A stretch of DNA of 64,000 nt, taken from Gnetum montanum (lineage: Eukaryota > Streptophyta > Gnetopsida > Gnetales > Gnetaceae). Shown piece after piece: positions 12,003-22,664 of this stretch (position 1 is its first letter; every line of letters starts with the position of its first letter). The translations under genes and the position numbers were made by a program. The DNA lies in assembly GCA_015680685.1 (NCBI GenBank), contig MNCI01023634.1:1-64000 (forward strand), written 5' to 3'. The notes under the pieces were generated by a model, which searched no databases, was not told the DNA's origin, and was given only the letters and a program-made list of their open reading frames with translations.

Positions 12003-15000
12003 GATTTCAAAGGGTTTTTCAACATTTTGTGCAAGCATCATGAACAAGAGACAAGGCAACAACAAAACCTAGTCTTGGAGGATGTAGACACTATAGCCAA
12101 AGGTAGCACCCACCCCCCACAACCCATGATAGGGAAAAGGTCAATAGCCATCACCCCAAGGTAGGCCATTACTAACCATTTTCTATGTATTCTAGCCATT
12201 TTTTACTTTTTTTTAGTTTTCCTAGTCTAAATTTGGACATTTTCCAACTCTAGAATATTGTGGTTGATAAAATTAAGTTTTGCAAAAATCCAACCCCATT
12301 ATTTGGTGGGTTTTATGCATTTTTAGTGTTTCCTAGTGATTTATATTTGGTTTTATGGGAGTTTTAACTTAGGCTTTATTCAATTTTTGTGTATTTTTTA
12401 CTATTTTATGTAAAAAAAAAAGAAACACTATTTTCAATTTTTTTGTTAAGCAAACGGCTAGGAATTGTTAATTTTTAAAATTTTTGGTTTTTATTATTAT
12501 GTTTTAGGTTTTAAATGGCTATGTTTTGGTGTGATTTGGAGTTATGGTTAATTTTTAACAAATTTTTCAATCAACTAGTTCAATTGTGTTTTCATGGCAT
12601 TTTCAATTTTTCATGGTAGTTCATGAATTGTTTTGAAAAACTAGTATGGAGTTTACATATTTTCTAGTTATGGATACATAGATCCTGATTTAAGCTTTCT
12701 AACAGTCTTTGAATCATTGGATTGTGAGCTACAGTTGATTTTTAATGATTTTTCTCCTACAATCACGTAAATTGATGTTTTTGGACTTTAGTGGTTTTAC
12801 CCGTTGGAGATGGGTAGCATTGACACACTGGAAAATTTTTCCTATCAATGTCCCATGCTCCTAAGGATACCTGGGGATGTTAGAAGATGTGTAGGACTAG
12901 TTTCATGACTGTTAAAAAAATTTTGCTATTTTTTATCAATGATCTCCTAAGGCTATTTTTCATGGTTTCACTATTGTTGTATCAATCTTGTTTAAAATTG
13001 GTCGAAATGTTGTACAATGTTTTGAATGTGTTTTAAGTTTCTATTGATATGATGAGCATTTTTGTATTCTAGTTATGATTTCTATGGGTTTTGTAGGCTA
13101 TGAGAATGTTGGTTTTTAAATTTTCGAAGGGATTTTGACTAACACCCTAGAGTTTTTATGGTAGCTAGTTTCACCACTAACTAGGGCATTTGGAAAAATT
13201 TCCTAATGTATTCAAAGTGTTGTAATAGTTGTTGTTATACTTAGTTGTGATTGTTGTTGTCTTTTCCTAGTTTTGCTAATTTTATTCTTCTAAGTGTTAT
13301 GAATATGGTTCTAACAGCGTGTGTTATTTATCATGCAGGGCTTTCCTTAAGCCCATTTTGGTAGCGGTGAGGCTGGTGGGGATACTGTGTTACGTCAATA
13401 TCCCCAAACCAAACATTCCCTCCACTGACATGATCCTAAAGTAGGGTCCTCTATAGTTTCAATTGGGGGCAAGGGAATTCCTTGCCTACCTCCCTTAGAA
13501 CTTTAGTGTGATGATGTGGTCACACTTGTCTGCATACATAGTCGAAGTCATAGTGGAGATCCTACTGCATTAGTCATCCAATATGATCATTAAGTTTATA
13601 ATGGATGACCCTAAGACACATGCATAGGGGAAGGTTTTGGATAGCAAAGGAACCCAGGAGACTTGCAAGCTATCCCAATTTGGAGCATGCCAGAGTTTTC
13701 TCATATAATGCTAATAATACTCTGATGGTGGTGCACCAAGTCCACACATTGTTCCAGAATCCTCCTAGAATAGTGTACCATTTGGATGGGTAAGAATGGT
13801 TGTGATTTATGATTTGTTTTGGTTTATTTAGTATACCTATCTTTCCTCTAGCATTATGAGTTTCTAACATTTTGAATGCTAATCATCTTGCAAGTACAAA
13901 GTTAATGAAAAAGGCTTGGTTAGGAATGACCAAACCTTGGAGGTGGCTTAGACTATGATGGGTGTATTTAACAAGGGCCTTAAAATTAGAACTATAGTGG
14001 TTGACCAATTGAGGGGTGACTTTGAAAAATACACCCAAGTCCTTGCCCCAGCCTTCAAGAGATGTGTGGCCATCAAAACAGCCCATACTTGGTGGGTGGT
14101 CCCAAAATGTCTTATAGTATTGGACACTGACGTTGAGACCACCACAAAACCCTCACCTAGCAAGAAGAAGAAAGGTATGAAGAAAATGATTTTAGCTAAT
14201 TTTTTCTAACATTTTTATGATTATATGATTTTCAACTATTTTAGTTTTAAGTGTTCTAATGGTTGTAATGTTTTGTTATTGTTAAATCTTAGTTATAGAC
14301 AATGGGTTCATGCCTTAGCTAATAGGCCATTTTTGTTGTCTTGTAGGGGCTTCCACCTCTTCCAACATTAATTTGATTACTTTGAGATATGCTGAGGAAA
14401 CTCTCATTCTAAAATTTGGTGAGGTGGAACCAAGGTAGTGTTCGAACCTAGAAATATTCAAGTAAGCATTGCTTACATAGGATTGCTTAACCTTTTCATG
14501 GAACCTACCCCAACCATCCCTACTGTTGATATAATGAACATCATCGACTCCTTCAATGAAGGGATCAATAAGTTCATCACAAAGATGCATAATTACCAAT
14601 CACCTTGCACATTGATAAGGCCACCTTCTATAATATCTTTGGTGTTCCCATTCAAGAAATGAATGTTGCCACCAAACCAACTAAGAAGGCAGGACATCTT
14701 GAGAAGGTAGAGGCATGGTTAGGTGCTTTTCATGGCCATTCTAGGTTGCCCTTGGATGATTTCCAAGTGCCAGAAGTAAAGGAGTCGTATCCCTTATTCT
14801 GATCTCATGCCTTCCCTAAGTTGTTTTCTAGAAGAAGGTGATTGGCATTGCCTAGGCATGGACCATGATGAAGGTCCTATAGGAAGATGCTCTATTCAAC
14901 TAGGTTGCTCACTTGGCCACTGGGTTGCATCAGAAAATCCTAAAACTTCATGATGATCTCACCACAATATGCCACATGCAATATGCATTCTTCATGGCAC

Positions 15001-17738
15001 ATTTCAAGAGATTTGTGAAATTCTTGGTGGTGAGGAGAGATGGATGATGGGTGTGCCAAGACCCATCCCAACTCTCTAGGCCTTTGAAAAAGGACATTTA
15101 TCCATCCATGTAGGTCCAAAACCCACCAGAGGAGGTTGGATAATCGCTACCCATCACCACTAGAGGAGTTAGTGGTAGGTGATGTATTTCCCCTAACAGC
15201 ACAAGGGTTGAGCCTCATGTTAATTGAGCCAACATTAAGAGGGCTAGGAAATTACGTGTTGAAGCTAATGAGGTAGCTAAAGCAAAGTGGAAGTAGCCCA
15301 TGGTAGAGGAAATAACACCAATCACAAAGCAACCTTCCAAGAGGAGGTTTACCTTCAAGTTTGGTAGGACTCATCATGCAGTCACAAGTACATTGCTAAC
15401 TTTTGGATATTTATTGTTTTCTCTATGTTTTGAGTTCTAAAGTTATAAGGTTATAAGGTTATTTTGCTAAGTTGTTCTAATGTTGTTTATGATTTATCGT
15501 CCTTGCAAATAAGCAATAGGGCATGGTAGCCCAAGCCACAGTAGTAGCAGAGGAGCATAGACATGTGAAGGAGGCTCTCCTATAGTAGCATGAAGAGGAT
15601 GGGTTGGCCAACATGGTGTTTGATGAGTGGTGAGATACCCCTACACTCAACCATACGAAACGAGTGTAGCACGTGCGATCCAGTCGAACTCCATAGACTA
15701 AGTGCCTACACGCCCCATGGAACACTTAGGGTTAATCATTCATTGTCTTCTCAGACTTACTTGTAGTTGTCACGGTGTATGGTTAAGTAAGTCNNNNNNN
15801 NNNNNNNNNNNNNNNNNNNNNNNNNNNNNNNNNNNNNNNNNNNNNNNNNNNNNNNNNNNNNNNNNNNNNNNNNNNNNNNNNNNNNNNNNNNNNNNNNNNN
15901 NNNNNNNNNNNNNNNNNNNNNNNNNNNNNNNNNNNNNNNNNNNNNNNNNNNNNNNNNNNNNNNNNNNNNNNNNNNNNNNNNNNNNNNNNNNNNNNNNNNN
16001 NNNNNNNNNNNNNNNNNNNNNNNNNNNNNNNNNNNNNNNNNNNNNNNNNNNNNNNNNNNNNNNNNNNNNNNNNNNNNNNNNNNNNNNNNNNNNNNNNNNN
16101 NNNNNNGCACATGGAAAATATTCTATCTCTGGAGTGATCAATCTGCCAGAGTTTCCCTACTTCTAGCCTAGGATGAGGAAACAAGGGAGAGCCGCCTCTT
16201 ATTTATAGACTTGGCGATGGACCATGATATCGTGTAGGCGATATCGTAGAGGATGACGCAATATTGCGATATCGCGTCTCATCAGTGTTGAATGACCTAG
16301 ACATCTTGTTTGATGAGTCATTACTAGGAAAACCCCCATCATCATCCTAGAGGAGGAGGAACCAAGTATGCATATGCCTTAGTATTATTCATTATAGTTT
16401 ATGGTTTTATGTTTAGTTTTCATTCTAATTGTTCATTGATTGTTATGCTTGTTATAGTTCTTGAGCCCAAAGAAAAAGCCTCTACCCCTACTTTTCGAAT
16501 GAAACCATGGGTAGAGGTCCCAAACAAAGTGGAATTTATGTGAGCAGTGGCTAAGGACATCATCAACTAGTTGCAACAAGTTGCTCTTGAGATTAGTAAG
16601 AACTTTGCTTTATTTTGCCTTAGTTGTTTTACATTGTTTATTTTAGAGGTACATTTGGTTATGTGTTTTTTCTCATGGCTATTTATGTTATACATTGTGC
16701 TTATGGGTATATTTTATGATTTTTTTATTACAGTGCCTACAATTGCATCGGACCCAGCCATGACATGAAGATGAACTCCTTGCCCAGTCTCCCTTCTAAG
16801 GTTGAAAATGTATCACAAAAGTTATATGAAACTATCATTGATCTTGCAGTGTCATGTGCAAAAACTTCATGGAAGTTTCAAAGGTCCAAAAAATCACTAT
16901 AGCAGTAGGTTGTGACCTGAAAGGAGGAGAACAAGAGGTAAGCCTAGATGATCATTGATCTACAAGATTGTAAGACCTTTATGGAAGACCAAGTGACTAA
17001 CATAAAGAACTTACAAACCAAGGAGATCATGTGGACCCACTACTAGAATACCATTCATGACAAGGTTGCCCTTGCCAAGGAGGTGGCAAAGTAGTGGTTA
17101 CAAATGGACCTCATCACCTTCAAAGCTAAGGATTGGAAAGATTATTATGCCTAGGTCCCAAAGTAAGGGTGGGCACAAAAAGACCAAAAGAGAAAATACA
17201 ATATAGATCGTGAGGCATATCTAAAGTGGATTAAGAAGGAGACTACTAAATGATATAAGATGGAGCTACTCATAAAGGGAATTCAAGCCGAGAGTGCCTA
17301 CAAACTATTTTAAGGCATTCTCATGGTGGCTAAGTCTCCTACTCCTCAGGTCTCTATGGTTGTAGGTGAGGTTTCTACTACCATGGTGTCATGGAAACCA
17401 TGCACATGGACAAATTTCAATGAAAGCAACATCCTCTCAAGAATTAATCTTGGGGGTGTGGATTGGGCTCACATGAGAAACGACCAAATCCTTAATTGCT
17501 TAAAGGTTAGTCTTCAACATCTTCCCCAAAAATTCATTGAGCTAGATTCCCCATAGGTTTGGTTGTTTTTATTTGGTTTTATTATGTTTTAGTTTTGCTT
17601 AAGTTATTGACTCATTTTTATTATGCATTGATTACTAATTGATCTTATGTTATTATGTTACAAGCACCAGGCAATATCGATAGCCCCAATAGTGAGGGTG
17701 GTAATGACCCACCATTTCCTTCTCCATATGTCCCTTAG
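12003..17738 (+). pseudogene. Antisense additional ORF of element C, with apparent introns
   Basis: Plus-strand coding-like blocks lie inside minus-strand element C. Candidate exons: 12003-12163 (open; donor gtaggc after cccaag); from about 13341 (acceptor catgcag); about 13600-13787 (ending before gtaagaat); 13896-14178 (ending SPSKKKK before gtatgaag); from 14347 (acceptor cttgtag) to about 14800 with two frameshifts; about 14900-15400; 16460-16595 (donor gtaagaac); 16739-17505 (acceptor attacag; charged coiled-coil-like segment, then WTNFNESNILSRINLGG and a donor gttagt); and 17665-17738, ending PPFPSPYVP and a stop. Many in-frame stops show it no longer encodes a protein. I do not recognise a catalytic domain. 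Antisense additional ORFs are known in Tat-type Ty3/gypsy elements; whether this belongs to that class is an inference. A solo LTR interrupts it at 15621-16284. Confidence 0.5.
15621..16284 (-). mobile_element. Solo LTR A2 (same family as A1), contains an assembly gap
   Basis: Begins tgatgagtgg at 15621 and ends ctcatca at 16284, flanked by the perfect duplication gtgtt (15616-15620 and 16285-16289). Text before and after the gap matches A1 closely (cgccccatggaacactt; cacatggaaaatattctatc; ctcttatttatag). Positions 15794-16106 are 313 N. The equivalent stretch of A1 (7420-8005) is 586 bases, so either the gap length is nominal or this copy has a deletion. Its U3 palindromes (16223-16280) and TATA box (16208-16198, minus strand) are intact. 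Confidence 0.88.
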
Positions 17739-18480
17739 CATCACTAGTCACCTACTTCCAGTTGTCTGTTGTTGACCATTTGATGTTTATGGTGTTTGTT
17801 GTGATGGCTAGTATTAGCCAAATTTTTGGTTGTGGACCATTTCATGTTTATTGTTTACTATTTGAACATTTTTCCACACAATGTGGCTATGGCTACTTAT
17901 GTTGGAGATGTTTTAATTTGTTTTTTACGTTTTAGTTTTCACTATATCATTTTTGGCATTATGGTCTTATTCTTGTTATGGTAACATAGTTTATAGTTAT
18001 AAATGTTGTTCACAGCTACATTGGCTAGCTCGGTTATATCATTATAATACAATAAAGATGTTGAGAGGGCTAGGTAATAAGGTTGTAAACTAAAATAGAA
18101 ATAAGTTAAATGGTTGTTCGCTAGTTCAAGGCCATGGTGGGCTATAGGATTTGCCAATTTTAGGGTTTGGCAAGTCATGCGATGTTTGCCAGTTTAAGGT
18201 CTTAGTTGGCTGTATGTTCTTGCCAATTTTAGGCCATGGTGGATTTCACAATTTGCAAAGGGAAATATTTTTTTAATTTATGTTTTAAATATTTCATTGA
18301 TTTTTTTTATCATCATGATAAAAGATAAAGAAAAAATTTTAATAAATAGAAATGTAAACAAAAGTAAACTTCTAGGTTACATGCAAATTAAAGCTTAATA
18401 TAAAGCAAATGAAACGACATAAATAGACAACATGTGAACTAGGCTAATGGGCTGTAACTGCATATGGTTACATGACTATG
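17739..18480. other. Element C internal spacer, non-coding, short tandem repeat
   Basis: No coding sequence. At 18118-18250 about three copies of a ~46-base unit containing tttgccaattttagg and ggccatggtgg follow one another; the same unit occurs near 8460-8523. This spacer separates the 3' end of the antisense ORF from the gag-protease region. In a complete gypsy element reverse transcriptase would be expected here, and none is seen. Confidence 0.5.
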
Positions 18481-18499
18481 AGTGCATAGAGTAGGAGGA

Positions 18500-19210
18500 T
18501 TAGGGGTGTACATCACTTGTACAAATGCTTCCTAATCTTTGAGAGACTAGGAAATTATATGGCCTATTTTGCACAAGCTTGTATCCCCCATCCCCTTCAC
18601 AGACAATGTTAAAGGGGAGCTCTTCCCATAGTGTATCCCTTGGTTCATCATTATTGGTTTTGACCTTCTCTGATCCAATAGGTTGCTTAGCTTTGTGGTT
18701 GGGAGTTTCTTCTTGAAACTTCACTTATGATCCCTACTTAATGTCTACATTGTAAACTACCAAGGGAACTGTGCTATCACCATGAATGATAATTTCACCT
18801 TCCTTGTATGGCAAGTGAATTTCTTAGTGGATGGGAAAAGACATAGCTCATAATTAAGCTAGCCATAGCCATCCTAGGATAAGGTTGAATCCTGGTGTTT
18901 CCTCCACCACCAAGAAGTTAGCAGTTATGGGGAATCACTCCCTTGCCACAACGTCTAAAGAGATTTACCCCTTCAGAGCATCCTGCAACCCATTAAAGGA
19001 TTTAAAAGCTAATGTTGACGTATGTTGTATATGTTTAGTTAGGCCTAAATGCTCAATTATAATAGAAGGAATGATTTTTATTTCAACTCCATCATCTACA
19101 TGCACTTTATGCCCTTTGTATTGTCCTACCTGAATCATTATAAAGAGGGGAGCATTGGTCACCTCACTATTTTGTGAACTAGTTTTGATTTTGTTGTTGC
19201 AAAACACTAG
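18500..19210 (-). pseudogene. Ty3/gypsy retroviral-type aspartic protease relic (element C)
   Basis: Minus-strand translation from about 19165 to 18790 gives the usual order of a Tat-like protease: APLFIMIQVG, a substrate-binding stretch with VDDGVEIKIIP where the catalytic D-S/T-G and following hydrophobic run are expected, then IIEHLGL, and at the C-terminal end NFLVVEETPGFNLILGWLWL, matching the family pattern F-x-V-V...YNxILGRPWL. The catalytic triplet reads D-D-G, so the usual S/T is replaced, and in-frame stops follow. The segment 18724-18500 continues as a hydrophilic linker without recognisable pol. This enzyme normally cleaves the gag-pol polyprotein; this copy should be inactive. 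Confidence 0.7.
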
Positions 19211-19489
19211 TGATGTTGACTTTATCTCCCTAGGTTAAGATAGAACCATCACCACATGGATGGATTCTTCATTAGCAGGAATGTCCTCGCTAACAAGGAT
19301 GAAGATCAACATCTTGACTAGTGCTTCACAATGCACAACAAAAGTCATGACCAAGTCATACAGGTTAAGGATTGTATTTTTTTTTTGTTTCAATGATTAT
19401 TTTATCTATTCTATTATATTTAGGAAGTCTTTTTTGTTGGCCATGGGCTTGTCATCCCTATTGTTCTTAAATTCCTCTATGCATCCCAA

Positions 19490-22115
19490 AATGTGTACTT
19501 CATGTTTTATCTATTGTTGTGACTTCTCCCCTTTCCCTTTCCCTTGGGGTTTAGGGTCCTCCCATGGTTTACTATTGGAAGTAGCCTGGGTCATAGAGTT
19601 CATGGGAGTTGGTTTTGGTGGACCCACTTCCTTCCATGTCTTCGCTTGCTTATCTTTTTTATTTTTTGGCTTTTGTGCAAGCTTCTTCCATTGCTTGGTT
19701 AGGGCCTTCTGGTTGTCATTATCTATTTGGGAGGAAGAAGCCATTGCATTAGCTACCATGAGGGGTCATTATTTAGTTGTGTGGATGGACTTGATTGTAG
19801 TAGAATGAGGAGGTACTTTAATTACAAAAGAACCCTTGGGGGCATTGGTGATGGTACCCTTACAACAAAGGATGGTCTTGAAGTAGTAGAAGTTGAAGGC
19901 CCTCTTTTGTTACCTTGTAAGCCTTAGGTCATTGTTAATATTGAATGTCGCTATGGTGTATGGGTTGTTATTAATGTTCAATGGGTCTTTATATACATGC
20001 TTCAACAAGTTTTAAGGCCTAACTAGGTTGGAAGTATTAAGTACCAACTCACCCCTATCTATCATCTTTTGCAAGTTGTCCTTTAATGCAAGGCAAAAAT
20101 CAGTGTCGTGTTTTGGAAACTAATGATAGTGGCAAAATTGATCAAGTTTAAAATACTTAGGCACCTGAGGGTCATCTTTGGTTGCTCAAGTGGGGTTGTT
20201 GGCTATTTCACATAGCTTCTCATGCCTCTTATGGGCATTTTCAATCATTTTCTTATATTGTATCCTCCCACTCTTCAATAATTGGTCTAATAGTTCTAAT
20301 GCCTTTAAGGATAACCTAGTGTATTTTTTTTGGTCTTTTCACTTCAAGTTGAGCCTTGAAGTAGTCAATGCAAAGGCCCTAAATGTTGAGGGTTGGTTAT
20401 TATTATTGTTAACAAGGGCCTTGGATTGGTTAGTTCTTAGCCCCTCAGTAGTCTTTTTTTTTTCTTTGGTTATAGTGGCCACTGTCATGTTGTTTTGCTT
20501 GCCCTTCTCCTTGTTCTTCTATGCATGTTGATTTTTTATATGCCACATAGGTATGGTTGTGGCTAGCCTCTACAGCATCTTCTATGTTTTTTATTTGGGA
20601 AAAGGCTTAACTTAGTGACTGTAGGTCAAGGTAGTATAATTTTGATTTAATAAAATCATTACCTAACCCCTTAAAGATAGCTAGAAGGTGAGTTTCAGCT
20701 ATAGGTTCTGAGATCTTTTTTAGCAAAGCATTTCATCATTAGATGAAATTTTGCACTAGTTTAAGGGGTCCTTGCTTAACCTTTATTAGCTAGTCAAGGA
20801 TGGTATCAAGTTTCAAGTTATACTTGAAATGGTTAACGAATTGCAAAATTAAGTCTTCCAAATAGGATATGGATCCTCTTGGCAAGGCACAGTAACAGTC
20901 AAGGGCCTTTCCCATAAGGGACATAGGGAATATTCTTGTTATTGTGTGTGGCCAAGCTTGTAATAACAAGCTCTCAAAGTGGAAGGTTATGAGATGAGAG
21001 TTGGAATCACCTTCATTGTTGTACTTGGTGAACTATGATATGCAAACACTAGGGGGAAGAGTTAGTGATGGGACCACAAGACTGATGAGATCATCCTAAT
21101 AGAATTCCATAACCTTGACAATCTAGGATGTGGAGGCTTTAAGCCTCTTTAGCTTTTCATTCGTGTCCTAGATCATTTGGAAGGCTTGATCTAGGCCTTG
21201 GGATGCCCTTCTTAGTTGTGGGGTCTACACAAAAGGTTGTGGTATATGCTAGGAGGCCTATGGCCTCGTGGTAGGTTGTGGAACCAAGGGAAGAGGTTGG
21301 GTCATCATAATAGCAAGTGGGCTAAACAAATAAAAAGAAGTTTATGCTGGTATCTAAGGCACAAATAGGACAAAAGGGGTATGTGACCCCTAGTTTACCT
21401 AAGGTCTTATGGTGGATCCCATCTAGGTGGGAAGGTGGTTAATGGTGGTTACAACCATCAATGATGACATCACAAACTATGGCTATGTGGCAAAAGGTAC
21501 AGAGAACTAGAAGGTTGTAGATTGTGGCACCGATTGTGTTTGGTGCACCATGATGATGGGCATTGGCCCAAACATGGTAGGGTAAGGAGGGATTGAGGAC
21601 TAAGGAATCTGTCCTATTGAAGAGGCAAAGGGGGTTAATGTAGGCACTATGGCCTTAGGGGTTAATTGTTAAAAGAGTTCCCCTATGAGATTTTCATGTT
21701 CAAACTTAGCCCCAAACTCATCCTCTTCCTCTTGCTGCTCATCCAAGCTATCTTTTCCATCCTCCTCATCCATCTCAATTAGTTGAGATAGCATGTGCAC
21801 GTAGGTGTCCATTAATGATATATTATCATACAGGGAAGGAACATGTTCTTTTCCATCATGATGTATGACCTTGTGCTCCCTTTTTACCTCTGCTTTCATC
21901 CTTGGAATCAACATGCCAGCTTGAATCTCGGTACAAATGAAGTTATAGTGGTCTTCATTTATCACCGAGAACTTAGGACTTCATCCTCTAAGCCTTAATG
22001 ATTGTCTACATTCAGCCTTAGCAAGGTCTTTGTTGTCATAGATCCTTATAGCCTATTAGCTCAACCTAGTATTAGTAAAGTTGAAAGATAAGATAGTTGA
22101 TTGTTGGAAAGACAT
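19490..22115 (-). pseudogene. Ty3/gypsy gag relic (element C)
   Basis: A start at 22115 opens with MSFQQSTILSFNF. Acidic linker text (MDEEDGKDSLDEQQEEEDEF) lies at about 21780-21690. The retrotransposon-gag core runs from 20924 to about 20590: MSLMGKALDCYCALPRGSIS, YLEDLILQFVNHFKYN and VKQGPLKLVQNF, which follow the family order of a small-residue helix, tryptophan or tyrosine-rich turn, LPxGSI, then a long amphipathic helix. A basic C-terminal segment (KKLAQKPKNKKDKQAKTWKE) lies near 19690-19620. Several stops interrupt it. Gag forms the particle that packages element RNA. The longer plus-strand open frame at 19260-19808 is an antisense shadow of this. Confidence 0.7.
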
Positions 22116-22664
22116 GATGACAATGTTAAAGCTAGCTTGATGAAGTGATAAATTAATTGATAAAAATGAAAATTCTAGCAAGTGGAATTCATAAAATGTC
22201 AAAGGGGTATGGCTATCAAAATTTGTAGGCTACATAGTGTAGGTCATTGTCAAAGGGAGTATACCCCTTTACTTGAGAGAAAAGCAAAAATCTAGTGTCA
22301 AACCCCCATCACACTAGGCTTGCCAATAGTACCAACACTAGAGGTGATAAAGGGGGGAATAAGGGGGGTAAGATGAAAAATCTTACACCTCCTCTCACAA
22401 TGTTGAGGGGTTTGCTTTTGGTAGGTAGTATGATTTTGGTCCAAAAATTAAGGTGAAAATATTAATTTTTCAAACATCATGGTTTTTAGCAAGCTACTAG
22501 CACTGGCCTTACTAGACGAATTTTGTAGTAAAAAGGAGGATGGATTTTACAAAACATCATTGTTGGGCTTAAAATTTTTAGCAGCTATTGTGAAAATTTT
22601 CCCAAAACCTAAATCACCTACAACCTCAACACTAGGTTTTGGTGATAAGGGGGGTGTGTGGCAA
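22116..22664. other. Element C 5' leader region with a possible decayed primer site
   Basis: Non-coding stretch between gag and the 5' LTR. On the minus strand TGGTACTATTGGCAAGCC (22334-22317) resembles the Athila-type primer site TGGCGCCGTTGCC after loss of its CpGs, but it sits about 330 bases from the best LTR edge. The phrase caacactag...ggtgataa...gggggg occurs twice (22333-22370 and 22626-22655), suggesting a local duplication that may have moved the edge. The exact primer site is unresolved. Confidence 0.35.

Noticed and set aside
15702-16184. Open frames running through the N gap
   Set aside because: They exist only because N bases cannot form stop codons; the region is a solo LTR.
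19260-19808. 182-codon plus-strand open frame with hydrophobic composition
   Set aside because: It lies exactly antisense to the gag C-terminal and protease region of element C, whose minus-strand reading has family motifs; the hydrophobic look comes from reading lysine-rich codons backwards.
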